Below are positions 33,261-41,210 of a stretch of DNA of 64,000 nucleotides, piece after piece. The DNA is from Polaromonas sp. YR568 (GTDB lineage Bacteria > Pseudomonadota > Gammaproteobacteria > Burkholderiales > Burkholderiaceae_C). The stretch lies in NCBI RefSeq assembly GCF_900116715.1, contig NZ_FPBM01000003.1, positions 124,001 through 188,000 of the forward strand, in the 5' to 3' direction. How positions within the stretch are numbered: position 1 is the stretch's first letter; each line of letters opens with the position of its first letter. Position numbers and translations under genes: made by a program. The notes beneath the pieces are model-generated. The model saw only the letters and a list, made by a program, of their open reading frames with translations, was not told the DNA's origin and made no database searches.

Positions 33261-35926
33261 GCTGGCGTGCGCCGGACCGGCAGCAAGGTGTTGTCGATCA
33301 CCGAGCCTTCGGTGTTGGCGATGGTCGTTGTGGTGCCGTAGAAATCCGCACCGTAGAGGTTGGAGAACTTCAGCGCCGTGGTTTCCAGTTTGGCGGCGCG
33401 CAGCGAGCCCTGAAACAGGTTGACCCGCGTGAAATCGGCATTCGCCAGATCGGCCTTGTCGAACTTTGCGCCTTTGGCGGACGCCCCCGCGAACTGCGCG
33501 CCGGTGCCGGCAACGCGGCTGAAGTCGGCATCGTCCAGCACGGCCTTGTCGAACAGCGCCTTTTGAATACCCGCGCCCTCCCAGTTGGCGCGGCCCAGGT
33601 GCGCGCCGGTAAACCTGGCATCCGCAAACTGCGAGCCCTTGTCGGCGCGCGAGCCTTTGAGGTTCGCCTCGGCAAAATTCGCGCGCGCCGCCCGGGCGCC
33701 GTAGAACTCGGTTTTTTCGCAGCGCGTGCCCGTCAGCTGTGCATCTTCCAGGCAAGCCTGGCCGAAACTCGCACCCGCAAGATTGGCACGCGCAAAGTCC
33801 GCCCCCTTGAGGTCGCATTCGCTAAAGCTCGCACCGTCGGCGCGGCAATCGGCCGCGCTGAAGCCGGCCATCTTCGCGCCGTCAAAAACCGAGCGTGACA
33901 GGTTGGCGCCTGCCAGTTTGGCGCCGGCAAAATCCGCACCGCTGAAATCGCCCGCGCTGGCATCGCTGCCTTCCATGCGCGTACCGGCAAATTTTGCCGC
34001 GGCCGCGCTGGCGCCGGCCAGTGAGGCCTTGCCCAGGTCGGCGCCGCTGAAATCAACTCCGGCGAGCAAGCCGCGGCTGAAGCTCGAACCCGCGAGCTTG
34101 CTGTTGGCAAAGCTGGTTTTTTCAAGCACGGCTTCGGTGAAATTGGCGCCGGCCAGGTCCAGGCCAGAGAGGTCCAGGCCGCGCAAGTCCATTTTTTCAA
34201 AGCCGCGCCCCTGGGCGTGGCGCTCAACCACACCCTCACGGGTCAGGGGCCGCGGCGCGGCGACGGCCTGCGGCAGGGCGAAGTCGGGAGGCGGCACCGT
34301 TGGCGGCGCTGCTGCTGCGGCGGCGAGCGCCGGTGCTGCGGGCAGCCCCGCAAACAGCGTCGAGAGTTCAGGCTGCGGCGCCACCGACGAGACCACGTTC
34401 GCGAGCTCTGGGCGCGAAGCAACAAACTCCCGCAGGCTCGCTTCCGTCATGCCCTGTTTGGCCAGGGTCTGCCGCGTCTGCGCTTCCACCTGCTGCAGCA
34501 GGGACTGGAGTTCGGCCATGTTGGCAGGCGTTTCAACCATCGCCGGGGGCAAGAGCTTTTGCACGTCGACCTGCGTCATGCCGTTGCTGCGCAAGGTGTC
34601 GGCGGCCCGCTGCTCCAGTTGCTCAATCAGGCCTTCCAGCTCCACAACGGAAGCCGGCGACTCGGTGGCAGGCGGCACCAGCCGGTTCAGGTCGTTCTCC
34701 GTCAATCCGTTGCGCTTCATGATCTCAGCGGTTTTCGCCTGGAGATCCGCCTCCATGGTTTGCAGTTCCATCATGCCGGGGCTGGGGGGCTCTGGCACAG
34801 CGGCGGCAGCCGGTAGCGCGACGGCCGCAGCGGCAACGGCCGGTTTGGCTGGTGCGGCAGCCAGTGGCGGTGCACTTGCGGCTTCTGCTTCTGCCAGCGC
34901 CGCGGGAAGCTTGCTCTTGAAGAGTGCCTGGTAATGCTCGAAGGACAGAGGCGCGTCGGCCAGGTTCTCCCACTCCGCCATCATGTGCAGCACGTCGTCG
35001 GCCTCTTCATCCAGCGTGGTCTCTACCGCCCTGTACAGCACGATGCCGCATTCGAGCTCAGGAAACAGCCAGACGGTTTCGGCCCGCGCCTCGACTTCAG
35101 CAAACTCTTCGCGGCCGCCTCGCAGGCGGTTGACAAAGCAGCGCGCGCGCAGCTTGGGCAGCGCCGTCGAGATCAGCGGCTGCCCAAGGTGCATATGGCC
35201 GATGCTGATGGCTTCGTCGCCGCGAAAGAACCCCGCCATGCGCTGGTCCGGTGGTGCGGTCTGGAAAAATTCGGGCTGCGTGTCTTCGGGCAGATGCGGC
35301 CAGCTTCTTTTCACCCAGGCGTCGTCAAACTGGCCCAGCAAGCGCTGGCGCTGCGGCGAATCGACAGCCAATGCGCCGAAACCCGCGGGGGCGGGGGCAT
35401 CGCCCTCATGGACTATCAAGGAGTTGGGCAGCTCGACATTGGGCAAGGGCCTGACAAGCGCACCGTCGGGCCCCGGCACTTCGGCAAAGCCTTTGCCCAG
35501 CGGGTTCACCGGGTGGCCCGGGCCGCCAAAGGCATTCGCGGCGCCCAGGGGCATGCGGGTAAAGGGCTTGGGGGCCGAGGTGCCCAGCAAAGTGAACTGC
35601 CGGTCGCCAAACACGTACAGGGTCTTTGCCACCGTGCCGACTTTGATGTTGACCGGCAGTTGTTCCACCGCACGCCCCTCCGGGCCATGGCAGGCGCCGT
35701 ACACCAGAAACTCGGCGGTGGTCTTGGGCATGCCTTCGTCCAGCATCTGGTCGCTGCCCAGGGCTGCGGCCACGGCAGCCCAAAGCTCCGGCTCGGTGGC
35801 CAGCGCGTCGCGGCGGCTGCTGCCGTAATGAAACATGCCCATCAGCCCGAGCGAGAGCAGGTTCCTCCGGCCGAACCGGAGGTTGCGGTACAGCAGGGCG
35901 AGCGCGTCGGGCTTGAAAACTTTCAT
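33257..35926 (-). CDS. DUF2169-pentapeptide fusion protein, module 2
   Basis: An 889-residue protein in three parts. Residues 1-330 are a DUF2169 domain (opening MKVFKPDALALLYRNLRF; 'GAANAFGGPGHPVNPLGKGF' near 125-145). Residues about 340-570 are an Ala/Pro/Gln-rich helical linker. It contains three similar ~40-residue segments, each around 'AxTLRSNGMTQVDVQKLL'/'AEIMKRNGLTENDLNRLV'/'TRQTLAKQGMTEASLREFV'. Residues about 590-880 are pentapeptide repeats. DUF2169 proteins act as adaptor-chaperones that load effectors onto PAAR-like or VgrG spikes. Three bases separate it from vgrG2, so they are coupled. Confidence 0.88.
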   Translation of the reverse strand: MKVFKPDALALLYRNLRFGRRNLLSLGLMGMFHYGSSRRDALATEPELWAAVAAALGSDQMLDEGMPKTTAEFLVYGACHGPEGRAVEQLPVNIKVGTVAKTLYVFGDRQFTLLGTSAPKPFTRMPLGAANAFGGPGHPVNPLGKGFAEVPGPDGALVRPLPNVELPNSLIVHEGDAPAPAGFGALAVDSPQRQRLLGQFDDAWVKRSWPHLPEDTQPEFFQTAPPDQRMAGFFRGDEAISIGHMHLGQPLISTALPKLRARCFVNRLRGGREEFAEVEARAETVWLFPELECGIVLYRAVETTLDEEADDVLHMMAEWENLADAPLSFEHYQALFKSKLPAALAEAEAASAPPLAAAPAKPAVAAAAVALPAAAAVPEPPSPGMMELQTMEADLQAKTAEIMKRNGLTENDLNRLVPPATESPASVVELEGLIEQLEQRAADTLRSNGMTQVDVQKLLPPAMVETPANMAELQSLLQQVEAQTRQTLAKQGMTEASLREFVASRPELANVVSSVAPQPELSTLFAGLPAAPALAAAAAAPPTVPPPDFALPQAVAAPRPLTREGVVERHAQGRGFEKMDLRGLDLSGLDLAGANFTEAVLEKTSFANSKLAGSSFSRGLLAGVDFSGADLGKASLAGASAAAAKFAGTRMEGSDASAGDFSGADFAGAKLAGANLSRSVFDGAKMAGFSAADCRADGASFSECDLKGADFARANLAGASFGQACLEDAQLTGTRCEKTEFYGARAARANFAEANLKGSRADKGSQFADARFTGAHLGRANWEGAGIQKALFDKAVLDDADFSRVAGTGAQFAGASAKGAKFDKADLANADFTRVNLFQGSLRAAKLETTALKFSNLYGADFYGTTTTIANTEGSVIDNTLLPVRRTPA

Positions 35927-35929
35927 CGA

Positions 35930-38900
35930 TCAACCCAGCTGGATGATGCTGCCGTCGGCCTTCAGCCCGGCGGGGCTGAAGTTCATCGATGAGGTGGTGC
36001 CGAACTTGAAGGCCAGGCCCGTGTCGTTGGCGCGCACGCCGGCGTTGCCGAACACCATTTCAGCCTTGGTCGCGTCGACCTCGAAACCGTTGTTCACGTT
36101 GCCGGCGGGCGCTGGTATCGCGGCCAGCTGGGCGACACGGTTTTGCGCCGCCAGCAAGTCTGCCTTGCGCGCCTGCAGGTTGTCGAAAAGCACACCACGC
36201 GCCTCATTTGAAAGGCGCTTGAAGCCGGGGACCCGATAGGCCGTCACTGCCGCCTGGTGGGCGGCAACGGCCGCCGCGAGTGCTGCCGTGGCGATGGGGT
36301 CCACCACCAGCGGCGGCGGCGCGCGGGTGAATCCCAGCGCGACCTTCTGGCTCACGATGCTGACCGCGTTCGGCTCCACCATCACTGCCGAATGGTTCGC
36401 CAGGAGTGTGACGCCGGTGTCATCCATGCCGATGCCGTTTCTTCCGCTGGGGATGGCGATGTTGACATCAGGCGAAGTCAGCTTGATGGCCGTGCCCGCA
36501 TTCACGCTGGTGGTGCCCTTGGCGGCGCTGATGACGGACTTGTTCGCGTTGTCGGGAGGATCGGCGGCCACGTCCGCCGCGGGCAGCGTGCGCAGGCTGA
36601 AGCCCCCGGCCAGCTGCGTCATCTCGGTGAACGAATCCTGCGTCTCGGCCGTCAGCTTGGTCCCGCTTTTGCTCAGGTCCAGCTCGCCGACGTATTTGAG
36701 CTTGTCATAGTCCTCCGCATAAGCCTTGAGCAGCTTTCGCACCACGGTCAGGGCGGTCAGCGTCAGCGCCGTGTTGACGGCCGCAGCGCCTGCGGAGATT
36801 TTGGCGGCGGTATTCCAGTCGGCCAGCTTGCCGGTGAACTTGAGTTTTTGCTCTTTCTCCTGCGCAACCTGGTTGGGGTCTTTCCCTTCCGCTTCGTGGC
36901 CGCTGGAATGCGGCGCGGGGGCTGGTGCGGGCGCGGGCGCATGTTCCCCGTCCTTGGTTTTCATCAGCCAGGCCATAAAGCCCGCGGAAGCCGCAACATT
37001 CAAAGCCGTCACCGCCATGATGCCGCGGGTCGCGGTTTTGCGCAGAGCCTCGAAAGCCAGGTGCTGCGCGTGGTCGTCGGCAAAGCCGCCTTTGAGGTTG
37101 ATGCCTTTGGCCGAGGTGTTGCTGTCGTGGTGCGATATCTTGTAGCTCTCTTCTTCTTCCACCACGTAAGCGCTGCCCTTGACCCACTTGACCTCGTCAC
37201 TGTGCGAAAAGGCAAAAGCCCGGTTCACCTTGATCTCGTTGGCGAAGCCCGCTTCAATCTTGGTCTCGCCGCCCAGCTTGATTTCACTGGCCAGGCCCAC
37301 CGAGAGTTCGTACTTGTTGCCGATGGTGACTTCCTGCTTGGCGCCGCCCGTGATAAAGGCCAGGCCACCTTCGTCCTTCTTGTCTTTGTCCTTGTCTTTA
37401 TCCTTGTCTTTGTCCGAGTCGTCGTGCGTGGAGCCCATGCCAATGCTGCTATTACTGGTCGGGGAATGCAGCCAAAGCATCTGCTTGCTTTTCGCGTCAC
37501 CCATGAAGATCTGGTTGCCGCCCTTGGTCGTGATCTTGTTTTCATGCGGGTTGTCGTGGTTCACGACGCTGGGGTTCTCTGAATTCGGCACCGCACCCAA
37601 AATCACCGGTTGATCCGGGTCGCCGTCCACAAAAGACAGCAAGACCTCGGCATTTTTCTGCAGCGGAAAATTCATGCCGTGGTCGCTGCCCGCATAGGGT
37701 GAAGCCATGCGCACTCGCGCCGAGCCTTTGCCGGCGTTCTTGTCGCTGTTGTCAAAGGGCAGTTGCACCTTGTACTGGCCCCAGGCATCCAGCTCCGCGT
37801 ACTCGCCCAGACCCGCGCCGTCGATGATTGCGTTCATCGTGCCGATGACCTTGGGTTTTGCGGTGGTGCGCGCAGGGCGGAACTGGGTGGCGGCCGGGAT
37901 GGCGCGAAAGCTCGCGCGGTAATTTGTCTCGCCCTGCGTTTCGCCACCCTCACCCGGCATGCCTTGCGTGCCGGTTAAAAGCGCCGCGGCCTGTGAGCCC
38001 TCGTGCTGCACTTCGGTAACGAGGTAGCGGCCATTGAAAGCCGAGCGGTAGTGGCGATCCATCTCCATGAAGTAGCCGCTGCGCAGGCCCACGGCCGTGG
38101 CCTCGCCACTGAAAACCCGCGCGCCGCACAGGATTTCTTCGGCGCGCAGTTTGGCGTAGCGTTTGCCCTCTTCTTCATCGCGGAAGTTTTCACCGTAGAT
38201 GTTGATTTCGCCCATGCCGCCATCGGACACCGGCGCGGTGACCTTCAACTCGATATGGGCCTTGCGGTGGTTGAAGTCACGCAGCACGACCTGTTTGGGC
38301 AAGGGCTCCTGGCGGCAGACAAACTCCTGCACCGAATCGCCGGTGTTGCCGGTGTCCTGCTCATTGATGGGGCGGTACAGCACCTTGACGGCGGCAGCCG
38401 CATGCATGCTGCGGTTATCCACGATGGCCAGCTTGTCGTTGCGGCCCTCGTGCTCGAAGTAGAAGTACATGCCTTCCTTCTCCATCCAGCGCGAGAGGAA
38501 GTCGAGGTGGGTCTCCTGATACTGGCAGACATAGCTGCGCTTGCGGTAGCTGCCCGAGAGTTTGAATTCGAAGTCGGCGCTGCTGAGGCGGCTTTGCTCC
38601 AGCACATTCTTGACCGTCTCGGGGATGGGCTGGTCCTCCAGATACACCTCGGACACCTGATAAAGCGACAGTTGCCACAGGCGCGGCACCAGCACAGCCT
38701 GGTAGAACACATAACCGTCGCTCTTGTGCAGTTGCTCAAAGGCCGCAATCATGCCGTGGTAAGGCGTTGACGAAGCACCGCCAGGCGCAAAGATGCGCAG
38801 CTCAGCCGGGTTTTGCAAGACCTTGTCGAAGTCGATGTCCGGGTCATCGGAGACCAGGGTCAGCGTGAAGCGAAAGGGTTTGGAGATGGCCTCGAAACCA

Positions 38901-38995
38901 CTCATCTTCACCACCGCGAACTTGTCGTCACCAAAAGCACGGGAGACGAATTCGAAGCGCTTGTTCGCCGCAAGTTGTTGTGCAGAGATAGCCAT
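35930..38995 (-). CDS. vgrG: VgrG2 (TssI), long form with inserted hydrophobic and charged regions
   Basis: A 1021-residue VgrG. Residues 1-~510 are the gp27/gp5-like core shared with the module 1 VgrG (KRFEFVSRAFGDDKFAVV..., ASPYAGSDHGMNFPLQKNAE). A DK repeat lies at about 524-541 (encoded by an alternating AAG/GAC run). Two hydrophobic helices follow near 658-678 and 733-753, separated by an APAPAPAP-rich linker, and then a beta-rich tail with 'GRNGIGMDDTGVTLL'. Typical VgrG is about 650-750 residues. The extra ~300 residues are not a toxin fold I recognise. Two membrane helices could act in membrane insertion or effector docking. Confidence 0.9.
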   Translation of the reverse strand: MAISAQQLAANKRFEFVSRAFGDDKFAVVKMSGFEAISKPFRFTLTLVSDDPDIDFDKVLQNPAELRIFAPGGASSTPYHGMIAAFEQLHKSDGYVFYQAVLVPRLWQLSLYQVSEVYLEDQPIPETVKNVLEQSRLSSADFEFKLSGSYRKRSYVCQYQETHLDFLSRWMEKEGMYFYFEHEGRNDKLAIVDNRSMHAAAAVKVLYRPINEQDTGNTGDSVQEFVCRQEPLPKQVVLRDFNHRKAHIELKVTAPVSDGGMGEINIYGENFRDEEEGKRYAKLRAEEILCGARVFSGEATAVGLRSGYFMEMDRHYRSAFNGRYLVTEVQHEGSQAAALLTGTQGMPGEGGETQGETNYRASFRAIPAATQFRPARTTAKPKVIGTMNAIIDGAGLGEYAELDAWGQYKVQLPFDNSDKNAGKGSARVRMASPYAGSDHGMNFPLQKNAEVLLSFVDGDPDQPVILGAVPNSENPSVVNHDNPHENKITTKGGNQIFMGDAKSKQMLWLHSPTSNSSIGMGSTHDDSDKDKDKDKDKDKKDEGGLAFITGGAKQEVTIGNKYELSVGLASEIKLGGETKIEAGFANEIKVNRAFAFSHSDEVKWVKGSAYVVEEEESYKISHHDSNTSAKGINLKGGFADDHAQHLAFEALRKTATRGIMAVTALNVAASAGFMAWLMKTKDGEHAPAPAPAPAPHSSGHEAEGKDPNQVAQEKEQKLKFTGKLADWNTAAKISAGAAAVNTALTLTALTVVRKLLKAYAEDYDKLKYVGELDLSKSGTKLTAETQDSFTEMTQLAGGFSLRTLPAADVAADPPDNANKSVISAAKGTTSVNAGTAIKLTSPDVNIAIPSGRNGIGMDDTGVTLLANHSAVMVEPNAVSIVSQKVALGFTRAPPPLVVDPIATAALAAAVAAHQAAVTAYRVPGFKRLSNEARGVLFDNLQARKADLLAAQNRVAQLAAIPAPAGNVNNGFEVDATKAEMVFGNAGVRANDTGLAFKFGTTSSMNFSPAGLKADGSIIQLG

Positions 38996-39053
38996 GGTAT
39001 TTCCCGAAAGTTCTGGGCAATGAAAAAAGAGAGCTGGGCCTGGCGCCTTGGGT

Positions 39054-39449
39054 TTATGTCAAAAGCAGCACCCGGAACTGGGACGGCACCAGGCTGACGC
39101 CCGGGCAGTTCGTTGAGTTCTGCATGTTGATGCTGGTCAGGCGCGATGCGAACATGCAGCCCACCAGCACCTTGAAAGAACCCAGGAGGGGACGCTTGGG
39201 GCCCATGCACATGCCCGAAGCAACGCCGACACCCGTGTCGCCGGTGCTCATGGGCGACATGGTCATGAGGTTTTCCGCCGGCGCACCGCCGAACAAAACG
39301 TTGTAGACCGCAGGGATGCCCACCATATCCATGGCGGTGTTTGGAAAAGGAAGCGGCGTTGGAATCGGGCCGGCCGGCGAGGGAATCATGATGATGCAAA
39401 CATCGGGAAACCCCAGGCTGATGCCGCCCATTTGTGTGTTGGCAAACAT
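39054..39449 (-). CDS. DUF4150 PAAR-like spike-tip protein, module 1
   Basis: A 131-residue PAAR-like protein, the same length as the module 2 paralogue but only distantly alike. Shared landmarks are an early Cys, 'PSPAGPIPTPLPFPNTAMDM' near residues 23-42 and a Gly/Met-rich region with a Cys pair later. It lacks a C-terminal extension. It should sit on the tip of a VgrG trimer. It starts five bases after the DUF3540 gene and ends 58 bases before vgrG2. Confidence 0.85.
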   Translation of the reverse strand: MFANTQMGGISLGFPDVCIIMIPSPAGPIPTPLPFPNTAMDMVGIPAVYNVLFGGAPAENLMTMSPMSTGDTGVGVASGMCMGPKRPLLGSFKVLVGCMFASRLTSINMQNSTNCPGVSLVPSQFRVLLLT

Positions 39450-39454
39450 ATGCT

Positions 39455-40102
39455 TCAGCCCATGTGAATTTGTTCGGCGTCGACCTTGACGAGCTCTTCG
39501 GCGGTCATCACGGTGTTTTTGGCGTGCAGCGAGAAGGTGTTCTTCGCCTCGTAGTACATCTGGGAGGCCTTGACCTGGTCGATCTCGTCGACGTGGCGGT
39601 AGGAGCGGCTCACGCGCTGGTAATAACGCTCCAGCACGGCGTCAAAGCTGCGGCCGACCAGCTTGATGCGGTCTATGCAGCCGCGCAGCAGGTCGCCAGT
39701 GAAGGACAGGCTGTTGACCAGCACCTCGCCCTGCACCGCGCTGACATTCAGCTGCGTTGCGAGCAAAGAGACGTCGGAGGCGGTTTCCATGCCGATGCCG
39801 TCGCGTGCGGTCAGGCGCAAGCGGCCGCCACCCGCGCGGATCTCCGTGTCGCCCGGCAACTCAAGCGTGGCCTGGTTGGCCTGGGACCTTTCCAGCACCG
39901 CCAGCACATAAGCGTCATCGTGGTCGGTGACCAGCAAGACCTTGTCGCCCGTCAGCGGCGTGAGCAGGCAACTGGCGGCGCGGCGCGCGCGCAGCACGGT
40001 TTCACCGGTGCGCACCGACAGGGCTTGCCCTGCGACCTGGGTCACTTCGCCGTACTGCTGTTGCAGCACCAGGGATTTTTCTCTGAGAGGGGTAGCGATC
40101 AT
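39455..40102 (-). CDS. DUF3540 protein, module 1
   Basis: A 215-residue DUF3540 protein with the same architecture as the module 2 copy: an N-terminal barrel ('ASCLLTPLTGDKVLLVT'), a middle helix ('GRSFDAVLERYYQRVSRSYR') and a beta tail ending 'VKVDAEQIHMG'. The ATG at 40102 has AGGAG seven bases upstream, which decides the start over an upstream in-frame ATG. It links the pentapeptide protein and PAAR-like genes. The function in spike assembly is inferred. Confidence 0.82.
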   Translation of the reverse strand: MIATPLREKSLVLQQQYGEVTQVAGQALSVRTGETVLRARRAASCLLTPLTGDKVLLVTDHDDAYVLAVLERSQANQATLELPGDTEIRAGGGRLRLTARDGIGMETASDVSLLATQLNVSAVQGEVLVNSLSFTGDLLRGCIDRIKLVGRSFDAVLERYYQRVSRSYRHVDEIDQVKASQMYYEAKNTFSLHAKNTVMTAEELVKVDAEQIHMG

Positions 40103-40154
40103 TTTTTCACTCCTTGCACAAATACAAATGGTGTTGTCGGGGTTGGCCTGCGGC

Positions 40155-41210
40155 TCATGCCGTGGCGCCAAAATCTTCTGCCGCGGCGAGTTGGGCATCG
40201 GTGCCGCGGGCCAGTTCGCGATTGGCCCCCTGCCAGCGGGTTTTTTCTTCCTTGATGCGGTGCAGGTTCGCACCCGTCAGCGTGGTGTCCGACATGTCGG
40301 CCTCGCCCAGCTCGGCGTGCGAAAAATTGCTGTCCGTCAGGTTGGCGCCCCTGAACACCGCCGCCTTGCAGTTCGCCTTTGCGAACTGCGCCCGGGAGAG
40401 GTCACAACCTGACAGGTCGGCGCCCGACACATCGGCGGCCATGAAGATCGCCTGCTGCAAAAACGTCCCGGCCAGCGACGCACCGCAGAGTTTTGCCTCG
40501 GGAAACAAGGCGTTGGCGGCCTTTGATTTATCCAGCCGCGCACCTGAAAGGTTCGCACCCTTGAAGTTGCACTGGGTCAAGTCCGAACCCGACAGGTTGG
40601 CGCCGCTGAGGTCAGCTTCGGTGAACTGCGCGAGCGTCAGCACCAGGCCAGACAAATCCATGCCGGCCAAATTGGAGCGGAAAAATACCGGGTTAAAGCA
40701 TTCGGCTTTGCCGAACTGCACGCCGGCCAGTTCAGATTCATAAAAATTGGTCTGCTTCAGCTTGGCGCCGGTGAACTGCGCTTTCTGCATCTGGTTTTTG
40801 TGAAGCAGCGCGCGGTCAAGATTGGCGCCGGAGAAGTCCGCGCCCTTCAGGTCGCAGGAGATCAGCGCGCCTATTGCCAGCTCGGTGTTCACCAGGCGTG
40901 CGCCGGCCATGGGGCACTCCACCAGCTTGACGGCCGACATTTGCGCGCCTTCCAGGTTGGCATTGGGCAACTGGCATTTGTTCAGCACGGTGCGGCACAG
41001 GCTCGCACCCGCAAAATTGGCACCCGAGAAGTCGCAGCGGTCCAGCACCGCTTCATCGAGCAAGGCGCCCGCCAGATTGGCGCCGCGAAACAGCGTTTCC
41101 TCTATCACCGCACCGCGCAGGTCAATACCGCTCAGGTCGGCGTTGGAATAGTCTTCGCCCTGGATGATGTCGCCGTCCAGCGCGCGTGCCATCAGGTCAT
41201 CACGTGCCAT
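40155..41210 (-). CDS. Pentapeptide-repeat protein, module 1
   Basis: A 351-residue protein of pentapeptide repeats from about residue 21 to 318 (ADLSGIDLRG, ANLAGALLDE, and many A(N/D)LSG units). It carries the conserved non-repeat C-terminal block 'LHRIKEEKTRWQGANRELA', which matches the tail of the module 2 paralogue. The ATG at 41210 overlaps the DUF2169 gene by 11 bp. It likely forms a rigid beta-helix rod. Whether it leaves the cell with the spike or stays in the cytoplasm is not known. Confidence 0.88.
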   Translation of the reverse strand: MARDDLMARALDGDIIQGEDYSNADLSGIDLRGAVIEETLFRGANLAGALLDEAVLDRCDFSGANFAGASLCRTVLNKCQLPNANLEGAQMSAVKLVECPMAGARLVNTELAIGALISCDLKGADFSGANLDRALLHKNQMQKAQFTGAKLKQTNFYESELAGVQFGKAECFNPVFFRSNLAGMDLSGLVLTLAQFTEADLSGANLSGSDLTQCNFKGANLSGARLDKSKAANALFPEAKLCGASLAGTFLQQAIFMAADVSGADLSGCDLSRAQFAKANCKAAVFRGANLTDSNFSHAELGEADMSDTTLTGANLHRIKEEKTRWQGANRELARGTDAQLAAAEDFGATA

